This document shows, piece by piece, positions 12,701 to 24,700 of a stretch of 64,000 nucleotides of DNA; the stretch's first letter is position 1; each line of letters begins with the position of its first letter. Under the pieces are notes generated by a model. The model did not search any database. It saw only the letters and a program-made list of their open reading frames with translations, and was not told where the DNA came from. The position numbers and the translations under genes were made by a program. This DNA is from Symbiodinium natans (taxonomy: Eukaryota; Sar; Dinophyceae; Suessiales; Symbiodiniaceae), in NCBI GenBank assembly GCA_905221605.1, contig CAJNDS010002682.1, positions 239,001 through 303,000 of the forward strand, read 5' to 3'.

Positions 12701-15700
12701 GGTGCAGGGTTTGGGAGATTGGGGTTCAGGGCTTGACCTAGACAGGTTTGGGGTTGGGGATTTCGGGTTTCGGGTTGCAGGAGGGATTTGAAAATTTTCG
12801 GGGCCTGCCGGGTCCAAGGCCGAGATGCTCCTGGCCAGCACTTGAACTTTAAGCTCTTGTGAACTTGAAGCTCAATTTTGTGGCTTCCTTTATGAGGGTC
12901 ATCGGAAACTTCCCCCTGTCAGGGAATCCCTAAACCCTAAACCCGAAACCCAGAGACATGTTGGACATGAGGCACCCTCACAGCCTCCGTGGCAGAATTG
13001 CGAAGCCGCCTCAGCGACATCCGCGTCGCCTGCGTATCGTTGTCCAGGCCAGTGCCAACCAGGGGTTCAGGGTTAAGGGTTAAGTTTAAGGCGTTTAGGA
13101 TTTAGGGTTCAGGGTTTAGGGTTTAGGGGGGAACAGAGTTCTCGCATTTTGGAGCTTGTGCATGGAGGATGTTGCCCCTGGTTTTGTAATACGTAGCAGG
13201 CTGTTGCGATGTTCTTGCCATTGCGCCCATGAGTCGCAGGGCCTCTGCTGCCATCTTCCGACCAGATCCACAGATCCTGCCTTCCCTTCGTAACACTGAC
13301 GCCCGCCCGAAACCGCTAGCAAACCCTCGCCCTCTGAGCCCATTCCACGTTGGCTTCTGAGATACTCCGAATCCTCGAGCCTGCGACACCTCAACACCCC
13401 AAGCCTTGCTGCCAAGAACACCTGAGAGCCCCCCTTTGGGCCCACAACGCTGATCCCCTCGCAGCCTTGAATGGATCTTTTGAAGCCACCACAAAAACCG
13501 CCTCTTCTCATGTCGCTGGAGCATTCCCACTTTAAGCCCTCAGCTCCAACACAGACAAGATCTTCCGGAGAGCCCTCAAGCGCAGAACGTCTAAACTCTC
13601 AAACAAAACCCTAAAGTACCTAAACTCCAAAGCCCCCAACCCTAAACCCCCAAAGACCCTAAACCCCAAAAACCCTGAACCCAGAAATGCTAACCCCCAA
13701 AAGCCCTAAATCCCCAGAAGCCCAACATCCATGCAAAGCGTGCAGGAGCCGGGCGTTGCGACGAGCCTTGGTCCATGTGCTTCTCGGCCCGCGAGGGCTT
13801 TTTGTTGGGGATGTAGGTTCGGGGTGTAGGCTGTCTTACCTTGAACCCTAAACCCTAAACTCTGGGTGGGGATTCCCGTGGCGCACTTGGAGTCAGACTT
13901 GGCGGTTCATAGCTAGTTCTTTCAAGTGTGATAAGCATGCTAGCTATAGTTGACTCATCCCCTCACGTTAGAATTTACTCTGGCTATTGAAAAGTCTAAG
14001 TAAGTATACATAGAAGGCCGACAAGGCCCCTGACTCTGGGGAAGTGTGCGGGTGGTGTCCAAACCCAGCCCAAACCCCTCTGAACCCTAAAAGCCTCCAG
14101 CCCCCTAAGCCCTAAAACCCCCCTGGCCCAAGCCGAAGCCTTTTGGACCCTGAGGCCCTAAAGCCCAAAACCCTGAAGCCCCAAACCTAACCCGAAGCCC
14201 TAGCCCTAAACCCTAAACCCTAAACCCTAAACCCTAAACCCTAAACCCTAAACCCTAAACCCTAAACCCTAAACCCTAAACCCTAAACCCTAAACCCTAG
14301 GCCCTAAACCCTAAACCCTAAACCCCAAACCCCAAACCCCAAACCCCAAACCCTAAACCCCAAGCCCTGCTCCGATGACTTTAGCAGGCTCTACCTCGGG
14401 AACGCTTTGAACTATGGGCTGAAAAAAGCAGCTCACACTCCACCGCCACTTTCCGTGGCCGGCTGCTTGGCAAAAGCGGGCCCAAGCTTTAAGCCCTAAA
14501 CCAAGGGTTTAGGGTTTAGGGTTTAGGGTCTAGGGTTTAGGGTTTAGGGTTCTCCTGAGCCCTACATCCTAAACCCTAAGCCTTACACCCTACCCAGGAA
14601 TCTCCAAAACCTTAGCACTGGCTAGGGTTCCTTGCCTGTCTTTCTTCATGGATGTCAAGACACAGAAGTTCTTGGTTTCCCTAAGCAGACTTCTTGGACG
14701 TAGGGTTTAGGGCGAGGGAGGTTCGGGAATGCGGTTTATCACCACGTGCAGACTCCTGGCCGCGATCCGTTCCAAGACATGCTGCATGAACGCTTGCGCC
14801 ACGCTTGCGCCACGCTGGCGCCACGCGCGCGCTTGCGCCTTTGCGCCTGCGTCCTGTTCTGCTGTTTGCTAGCCCAGGGCCTCCTCCTCCTCCTCCTCCT
14901 CCGTAACAGATGCCTCAACATAGCAGAAGTGAGCCATGAAGACAGAGCCCTAAAACAGAAACTTAACCCTCATGAGCCCGAGATTCTGACGCATGCTGCT
15001 GCCCAGTGTGGGATCCGCTTGAAAGTGGACCCCTATGCCCCAAAGCTGAAGCCGAAAGGATGGGTAACCAATGGTTGCGTCCTCCCCCTCGAACCATTCC
15101 AAATAAATACGCGTGTAAGACATATGTTGTTGTTCTTAATCCATGTGCTTATTTTATAGGTATGTTTGTTTTGTATACATATCAAACACATGAGAAAGTT
15201 GTAAAGAACAACAAAACAGCGACCCGCCGTTACAACTTTTACCAGGGGAGGGCGACAGACGTTTCGGAGCTCGCCCGAGGCTACTCTGTTGAAGTCCTTC
15301 CTCGTTTGGCTCTCTGCCGAGCCATGCAGAACACGCGGATCACACTGCCGCTCAGCTCTTCGAGGAGGTAATCTTTCTGAACCCTCAACTGGGGAATGAT
15401 CCTCCCCGAAGCCCCACGACCTTCATTATGCCTAGGACCTGGGGCTTAGGGTGTTTTAGGGTGGTAGCTTAAGTGTGCAAGGCTCATGGAGTTGCCATGT
15501 CTTGGCCAAGTTTTCTTGGTGCAATGTATCTTCGGCGCACCATCAGCAAGTCGACACGTATCAAAGGCAGTGGAGCAGCTTGGGAAGCATACTTGGAGGT
15601 TCATGATACTTCTTGACCAATTATATCTGTACTTACAACCCACTTATAAGCCCCTTTAAGTGCCCTCATATGGTTATAAGTACAGTTATAAGGACAGCCA

Positions 15701-17444
15701 TAATTGGTTAACAATATACCATGAACCTCTAAGAGGGTAGGAGCTGGCACTGTCAACAACCCTTGTCTTCAGAGTCTTCACATGTTCGGCTCAGAGTAAC
15801 GTTGCTGAGATGGCAGTGGCGCACTGAGGCTGCATATCCTCGTCTCCCAGCTGAGTGCCGAGAACGCGCCTCGTCGACTGAGCTTCCTAGACCTTACCCT
15901 GAAACCCCTGAAACCCCTGAAACCCCTGAAACCCCTGAAACCCCTGAAACCCCTGAAACCCCTGAAACCCCTGAAACCCCTGAAACCCCTGAAACCCCTG
16001 AAACCCCTGAAACCCCTCAAACCCTCAAACCCTCAAACCCTCAAACCCTCAAACCCTAAACCCTTCTTCCCTCTGAGGCTCAGCTTCCCGGGCTCCTGGT
16101 CGAAGAGCTCACGCCGGTGCGCCGCGCCGTTGCCTCGCTGAGATGGCATGTTCGGGTGCATAGGGCTTGGGGTTTTAGGGTTTAGGGTTTAGGGTTTAGG
16201 GTATGGGCTTAGGGCTTAGGGCTTAGGGCTTAGGGCTTAGGGCTTAGGGCTTAGGGCTTAGGGCTTAGGGCTTAGGGCTTAGGGCTTAGGGCTTATAGGG
16301 CTTAGGGCTTAGGGCTTAGGGCTTAGGGCTTAGGGCTTAGGGCTTAGGGCTTAGGGCTTAGGGCTTAGGGCTTAGGGCTTAGGGCTTAGGGCTTAGGGTT
16401 TAGGGTTTAGGGTTTAGGGTTTAGGGTTTAGGGTTTAGGGTTTAGGGTATGGGGTTTAGAGTTTGGGGCTTAGGGTTTAGGGTTTAGGGTTTGGGGTTTG
16501 GGGTTGAGGGTTTTGGGTTTAGGATTTGGGGCTTTAGGGTTTGGTTTGGGAGGTTTCGGGTTTCGGGTTGGGGGCGGATTTGAGGGTTTCTGGATTAGGG
16601 TTGAGGGGTGTAGGGTTGAGGGCAATTTTTAGAGTTTGGGAGGTTTGGGGTTTGGGGTCCTAAACCCTAAACCCTAAACCCTAAACCCTAAACCCTAAAC
16701 CCTAAACCCTAAACCCTAAACCCTAAACCCTAAACCCTAAACCCTAAACCCTAAACCCTGAACCCTGAACCCTGAACCCTAAACCCCAAACCCCAAACCC
16801 CAAACCCTAAACCCTAAACCCTTCGGTGTGAGGAAGCCGGAGGGCTGCAGGGTTCAGTTTCTTTCTGCGTGGCACTTTTTGGGGTTGCTGAGCACCTTTG
16901 AAGTCAGCGCACCTCAGGTGGCCTTGTAAACCCGAAATCCTCTTCAGGGTTCAGGGTTCAGGGTTTAGGGTTTAGGGTTTAGGGTTTAGGGTTGAGGGTT
17001 AAACCCTAATTCCCGAACACCCTAAACCCTACAACCCTAAACCCCATCCTCAACTCTACTTGCAAGTAAGTGCAAGGTAGAGTTTTGAGCTATCCTACTC
17101 AGTAGTCCTACTCGTTGAGTCTGTAAACCCTAAACCCTAAACCCTAAACCCTAAACCCTAAACCCTAAACCCTAAACCCTAAACCCTAAACCCTAAACCC
17201 CAAACCCCAAACCCCAAACCCTAAACCCTAAACCCTAAGCCCCAAACTCTAAACCCCATACCCTAAACCCTAAACCCTAAACCCTAAACCCTAAACCCTA
17301 AACCCTAAACCCACTGAACCCTCCAAGTAAACCCGGATGTGACACCCAGGTCGCCGCTCCCTTGGCCCAATTGGCCCACGAGGCCCCCGGGACGAGATGG
17401 TGCGCTGGTGCTGTTGGCTTTGCGGCTTTAGGGGCTTTTCGTTA

Positions 17445-17478
<34 letters not shown>

Positions 17479-18646
17479 GGTTTTTAGCGCTTTCGGATTT
17501 TAAGGTTTTAAGGTTTTTTAGGGCTTTTAGGTGCTTCAGGGCTTTTTTTGGGGGGCTTTCGAGTTTGTGGAGTTTTTCGGGTGTGTGGACCTTCTGGCTG
17601 TTGTTCTCTGGGGGGAGGGCCGGGGAGTGCGTGCGGGTTGCAGCTGTTGGGGGCTCCTGGGTCGCTTGAGCAACTTTTACTACTAATTGCTTAAGAACCC
17701 CCCCCCCAAAAAAAAATCATATTCTTCCTTATAAGGGTAGTATTTGGATTATTGTTTTTGTTTATCCTTTTGGGTTTCTTAAGCAAAAAGTAGTTTATGT
17801 CTCAGCCCTAAGCCCGAAGACCCTAAACCCATAAACATCGTAACCCAATAAACCCCCAAAACCCCAAGACCCCCCCAAAACGCTAAGTACCAAAAACACC
17901 TAAAACCCTAGAAGCCTAAAACACTTGAAGCCCTACAAACCCTATGAACCCTATAAACCCCACAAGCCCTAGAAACCCTATAAAACCTATAAACCCTATA
18001 AACGCCATCAACCCTAGAAACCCTTTCAACCCTATGAAAACCCAAGAACCCTATAAAACCCCAGAAGCCCCATAGACCCCCATCGACCCCCATAAACCCC
18101 ATAAACCCTATAAACCCTATAAGCCCTATAAGCCCTATACCCCAGAAGCCCCATCGACCCCCAAAACCCAGGTGGCCGCCTTGGCGGCCGAGGCGGCCGA
18201 AGCAAGGAGGGGACTGCGCGAGGCCTTTCCAGCACCTCGTTCACTACCAATTGCTTAAAATATTATTCCTTATAAGGTTAATATGGTTAATATTTTGATT
18301 ACTATTTTTCTACCAAGTGCTTAAGAACCCCATAAAATTCCAAAAGAGTCTTCCTAGTAAGGTTAATTTTAACGCTACGCGACCCGCCTCGGCCCGGCCC
18401 AGCGCATCCGCGTGAGCATGGTGATTCCGCAGCGCCCAAGTCGCTGGACCCCAAGCATTAAGGGTTGGGTTGAGGGTTGAGGGTTGAGGGTTCCGGGTTT
18501 ATGGTTTATGGTTTGGGGTTTGGGGTTGAGGGTTAGTTTAGGGCTCAAGGTTCACGCTTTGGGGTTGAGGGTTTTTTTGGGTTTAGGGTTCGGCTTGGAG
18601 TGATCGTAGGGCTGAGCCAGGCCCTTTAAGGTTTAAGGAGAAGGGT

Positions 18647-18737
<91 letters not shown>

Positions 18738-21700
18738 AAGGGGGTGGGGGTCCTGCTGGGAGGGGCTTCAACTGCCTCTGGTCCTGGCGAACCGTCCGCT
18801 TGCGGACCCCGGTTTCCCAGGGGGGGTACCCATTTGCTTTGGGTGTTGGGGGAGGATTTGGAGGGGGGTGCCTGTTCTGACAACCTATACACCTCCGGCC
18901 CGAGGCCTCGGCGGATATGGTGAATATTGTGATTGCTATGTTTCTATTTTTTTGGGGGGTTTTCTTCAGCAAATGGTAGTTCAGGCTTTCGTTGTTTAGG
19001 TTTGGGGGTTTTTGGGGGTTAAGGATTTAGAAATTAGGATTTAGGGTTTAGGGCTTAGGGGTTTTGGGGTTTGGGCCGTGCAGTGACAGATGTTGCTCTG
19101 GCCCAACCCGAAGCCACGTTGTGGTCCGTTCACCAGACACAACATCCTAGCAAACACCTTGAATCCTGAAGCTCGACAACTGAGCGCCCAAATTCTCTAC
19201 CTTCGCCCTCAGCCCCCCAGGGTACCGCAAGACTCTAAGACCTCAAAGCAGTAGCGAAATGCAGGGGTGGGGGGGAGGAAACCTCAAGTCCTATAGACCT
19301 CAATCCCTAAACCCAGAAGCCCAAACCCTAAAACCTAAAACCCCTATCAAGCCTGGACCCTAAAACCCTCAGAGCCCCAAACCCTAGCAACCCCAAGCCC
19401 TAAGAACCCCAGACCCTATGCCCACGATGTTAAGGGCCTGGAGACGCCCGAGACCTTCTTCATCGGCGACGACGACCCTCCCCAGGTGGGGAAGACCATC
19501 ACAAACCGGTTCCCTAAGCCCTGAACCCTTTGCCCTAAACCCTCAACCTCGAAGTTTGGAAGTTTGGGGTTTGGAAGGTTTGGGATTTGGGGTCTCTAGG
19601 GTTCAGGGTGTTTGGGTTCGTAGGGTTGAGGGTTCAAGGGTAGCTACAGAAAGTCGCCTTCCGTGCCTCTGGGCCTCTCACCCTCTCCAAAATCCTGACT
19701 GGGAGGTTCATGGGTAGTTCTTACTAAGAAGTGTTCTAGGTATGGTAGCCACAGCTATAGCCTTACGTTGCGCCGCCCTCAGAAGTAGGCGCTGGCTTTC
19801 TTGCCCACTTGGGGGGCCGCTTCGGTGCTCCTACTGAGCCACACTGCTCCCCTTGTGTTGGTTTGTCCTTGGTCCGCCCTCAGAAGTAGGGATGATGTCT
19901 CAGGAAGTATGGATGTTAAGAGCTGGATAGCCTTACGTAGGATGCTCCCCCGCCCCATGACTCTTCATGAACCTCCCAAATGGCAAAGGAGGTGGCCCCA
20001 GATGTGGAGGAGACCTATGAGGAGCTCCCTTGGGCTGGAAGGGGTTTAGGGGGTTCAGGGTTTAGGGTTTAGGGTGTAGGGTTTAGGGTGTAGGGTTGGC
20101 GTTCAGGCTTCAGGGTTTCGGTTTGTTGAGGGGGTTCTGGAGTAGTGGTGGTTTGGGGTTTATGGGTTTTAGGGCTTTCTGCAGTTTAGCTTGAGGGGCG
20201 TGGGGGTTTCCAGGGCTCATGGTCCCAGTTCCCCTCCCAAAGAAGTCTCTTGAGACCCTAAAGCCGAAACCCTATATCTTCAGGGTTTAAGGGGTTCAGG
20301 ATTTAGGGCTTGGGGCTCAGGCCAGGTTGCTAGTTTAAGGCTTAGTGTTCAGGGCTTAGGCGGTAAAAGGTTTAGAGCTCCACTATGCAAGTTGCCGCGA
20401 GGAAGAGCCGCCTCAGCCAGAAAGCCCAGAGGAGTGCCTGGGCCGCGGGTTTTTGGGTCGTTGGGTTTTTTTTTTAATGTTAGGAGTCTAAGGGTTTAGG
20501 GTTTAGGGATTGAGGGTTAGTGCTCAAGGGTTTGAGGTTTGGGGTTAAGTCTACCTCAAGGGTATCGTGCACATCCTAAGCTCCGACATCCGACTCTTTG
20601 CACGCCGAGGCGCAGGAAGAGCGTGCGGCAGCTCCTGGATGACGTCTACACCAAAGTGGCGCACAAGGAGGGGTTGAGGGGTTTCGAGTTTAGGGTTTAG
20701 GGTTTAGGGTTTAGGGTTTAGGGTTTAGGGTTTAGGGTTTAGGGGTTGTTAGGTGGGTTTAGGGTTTTGGGGTTTAGGGTTTAGGGTTGGTATTGCGTTG
20801 TCATGCGTCCCTTTCTTTTCAGGGTACAGTACCCAAGAAGGCGAATGATTCGCAATCACATCAGATGGAATCGAGTGTCATACCCTTGACAAGTTTCACT
20901 TTGACTTTGAAAAAAGTGCGTGCGGTTACTTTCATCCACCACCCACCAACATATCCAGTCACCCAACCCCACACAGAACCCCGCAGAACCCGGCTAAGTT
21001 CGTGTAAGGGCTTTTTCTGAAACCTAAGTTCGCAGAAGGGTCCGCCTTCCCCCCGCAGACCGTTGCCCCCATCCATGGGGCCCTCAGAATCCCCAGAAAC
21101 CACCAAGCCCCTGTAGCCCTGAAACTCCTACCCCTGGAACCCGAAACCCCAATCCCTAACAAAACCCTAAACGCTTAATAACCTTGAGATCGTTCAAGAG
21201 ATAAGAAGAACTTTCCCCCGGCCCTGAACCCTTAATCATTTCAATAAACCCTAAACCCCAAAACCCTAAACCCTAAACCCTAAACCCTAAACCCTAAACC
21301 CTAAACCCTAAACCCTAAACCCTAAACCCTAAACCCTAAACCCTAAACCCTCCCTTTTCGCGCCTCGAAGTTGGGCCCGGGAGGCGCCTCCCCCCTTAAC
21401 CGCCCTGGCGGAAGCCGCCTCGGCAGCTGCTTCGGAGCTTCAGGCTCTGTGGGTTTAGGGTTTAGGGTTTGGGGTTTAGGGTTTAGGGTTAGGGTTTAGG
21501 GTTTAGGGTTAGGGTTTAGGGTTTAGGGTTTAGGGCTTAGGGCTTAGGGCTTAGGGCTTAGGGCTTAGGGTTTAGGGTTTAGGGTTTCGGATTTAGGGTT
21601 AGGGTTTAGGGCTTAGGGCTTAGGGCTTAGGGCTTAGGGCTTAGGGCTTAGGGCTTAGGGCTTAGGGCTTAGGGCTTAGGGCTTAGGGCTTAGGGCTTAG

Positions 21701-24700
21701 GGCTTAGGGCTTAGGGTTTAGGGTTTAGGGTTTAGGGTTTAGGGTTTAGGGTTCAGGGCTGAGGATTTGGAGCGGCTTGAGGGTGGAGTGTTTGGGGGTT
21801 GGGGACAGAGGCTTTGAGGTCGAAGATTTGAGGGTTTGGTCTTGGCGTTTTGGAGGTGGGGATGTACGAAAATACGGGGCCCCTGATATTAGAAGTAGGA
21901 TTCCCTTACAACAAGAACCCAGTAAGGTACCCCTAATTTCGGAAGCCCCCCATGTAGGATTCGGGTTGGGCTTTCAGGGCGTCGAAGGGTTTCTAAGGGC
22001 TCGTAGGGGTTTGAAAGAGTCTCCTAAGGCCTTCGAACGTGGCCAAATGCTTAATGCTTAGTGGAGGAGGTTTGTCCCGAACTTGAACCCCGAAGTCCTA
22101 TCTAAGCCTGAAACTCCTAAACGCAGAGACATCACCCTCTAGGCCTCTAAGAAAGCCTTCTTGGAGCCCTGCAAGCTCTTGAAGTACGCTTTTGAAGCGC
22201 CCACAACTGAGCGTCCACGCCAGAGGCCCTGAGGCTGCTGCAGGGAGCCCTGAAGCCCTTAAATTCCTACAGCCCCCAGAGCCCTGGAAGCTCTCAGAGC
22301 CCTTCAATCCGTTGAAACCCCTCAAGCCCTGAATGCCACCCTATTTTGCCCTGAAAGCCTTCGAAGGCCTAAAGCCCCAAAGAAGCCCCCCCCCCCCCTC
22401 TTCGAACCCTCGAAACCACTAGAACCCTTCACTCCCATACAGGCCCTCAAAGCAACAATTCTAAGAAGACCAGAGAAGACCCTAGAGCTTGAGGCCTAAA
22501 CTTTCAAACGCTAAACCCGTACAACCGCCTGAGTCGTCGGATGCCCTGCAGGCTGCTTTATCTTCCACCCGCGACAAGGCATCAGCAGTTGGTCGAAGGT
22601 TGAGGGCTTAGGTTTTAGGTCTCTTAGGGCTTACTTGGAGTTTCATGGTACTTATAAACCAATTATAACTGTACTCAGAACTGTACTTATAACCATAGGG
22701 CGCTTAAGGGGCTTATAAGTGGTTTAAGAGTACAGTTATAGTCGGTTAATAAGTGCCATGAACCTCCAAGTAGGGTTTAAGGGTTAGGGTCCGGATGCAA
22801 GACGCTGAGAGGAAGTTTGCTTCAGATTCTCAAAAATGCCGCGCGATAGCACAATCTTTGTTTTAGGCAGGTTTGGATGTTGCCAGACCGTGTTTGGACA
22901 CGGCAAGATGATTTTTCAGGGAGGTCCAGGAACAGCCCCGTTACGGTTTAAGGGGCAGAAAGATTCATCTGAAACGCAGGGCTTTCCATTCGCAACTCAA
23001 GCCTCCGCGCAGCACAGGGGGCTCCCGACTGAATGGTAGGCGGAAGTAACTTTCTTAAAGATGCAGGGGACCTGGCCACCGTTATTCAACACTCAACACT
23101 CCTAAAACGGCATCAACGGCCCTCAAGCTCTGGTAAGCCTAAACCCAAAACCCTAACCCAAGGCCCTTCTTCTTCTTCTTCTTCTTTGGGGGTTTGCATA
23201 GGTTTTAGGTTTTAGGTTTTAGGTCTAAGGTCTAGGGTTTAGGGTTGAAGGTCTAGTGTCCCTTCCTGTTTCCTTGGCTCTCAGGGGATCTAGTATTCTT
23301 GTAACTGGCTGCAACTTCGTGTGGGTTACGGATGATTATAGCCCTACTTATGCCCATCCTAACATCTTGAGTTCTGAGTCCTACACGCCGACTCCTCAAC
23401 CTTGATCCCTAAACTCCAACCTCTTGCTTCCCTCGTTTTGGGGAGGTCGGTGCGATGTTGGGTTTCTTCGCATTCGGCGAGTCGGGCGTTGGAACTGTGG
23501 TGCCCTGGCCATTCTGGTTTCAAGAGCATGAGGTTTTGCGGGAATTGGCAGTTTGGGCGTAGTTACCGTAGGGCTCATACCAGGGCCCAAAGCCTCCTTC
23601 GTGAAATTTGTGTGAGGCTTGGCCATTTCCTGAGCCCCACTCACGCCTCCTAGTTGTGATGGGTGTCATAGAGGTGCAAGGCCTGGTGGTGTGAAGTTAG
23701 GGTTCAGGCTCTTGGTCCCGCAAACCCTGAACCCTAAGCCCTAAATCCTGCACATGCTTCAGGCATCCATTGCAGGTTAAGGTTGGGCGTTTAGTAGGAA
23801 AGCCAGCAGCGCAAGAAGCCACAATCACTGCAGTCAAGCCCGACGTCCTCTCTAGGGCTTCAAGGAGGTGAATAAGACACCGAAACCACAGACTGCCCTA
23901 AACCCTAAACCCTATAGCCTAAACCCTAAACCCTAAACCCTAAACCCTAAACCCTAAACCCTAAACCCTAAACCCTAAACCCTAAACCCTAAACCCTAAA
24001 CCCTAAACCCTAAACCCTAAACCCTAAACCCTAAACCCTAAACCCTAAACCCTTGCCCTGAAGCCTGAACCTCTGAGCCGACTTGCAAACCCCCGAGACT
24101 TGGAAAAGGGCTTCCGCGAAACCTACCTCAATCCTATGGGGTTTAGGGTTTAGGGTTTAGGGTTTAGGGTTTAGGGTTTAGGGTTTAGGGTTTAGGGTTT
24201 AGGGTTTAGGGTTTAGGGTTTAGGGTTTAGGGTACTCTACACCTTAACCCCTAAATCCTAAACCCCTACAACCCAGAATCTTCCAGCTGCCGCTGAGGAT
24301 ACTTCTCGGGGAGTTGAAGAACCGCGCCTCGCTCCGACATGGGGGCACACCCCGGGGCCAAAATGTAGGGCTCAGAAAGGCCCCCCAAGAAATGCAACCC
24401 AAACCCTAGACCCTAAACCCCAAACCCTCAACCCTAAACCCTAGACCCTAAACCCTAAACTCTAAACCCTAAACTCCAAACCCCAAACCCTAGGCCCTAA
24501 ACGCTAAACCCTTCTTCTTAGGTTACCGGAGAATCAAAGACTCGCCACAGTTCGGAGCAGAGCTGGACGGTTTTGCAACCCCATGGGGCTTCGTGTTCTC
24601 AAAATCTTTGGTTGTAGAGTTTACGGTTTATAGGGCTTACAGGGGTTATAGGGCTTTAGGGGTTTAGCGGCTTAGGGTTCATAGCGTTTTGGGTCTGGGG

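Larger units (their letters stand above)
16156..17349 (+). other. Formin intron 21 with probable missed exon
   Basis: Contains a large T-type region (16165-16640, mainly CTTAGGG), C-type arrays (16655-16822 and 17124-17322) and a spacer at 16826-16945 with exon-like flanks. Roughly 35 FH2 residues are expected from this interval, but I cannot find a reading that fits. Confidence 0.45.

Noticed and set aside
15895-16062. CRISPR-like array
   Set aside because: Nine-base head-to-tail units without unique spacers; a simple tandem repeat in a eukaryotic intron.
18583-18972. Poly-Pro and poly-Gly open frames
   Set aside because: They are the G90 tract read in different frames.
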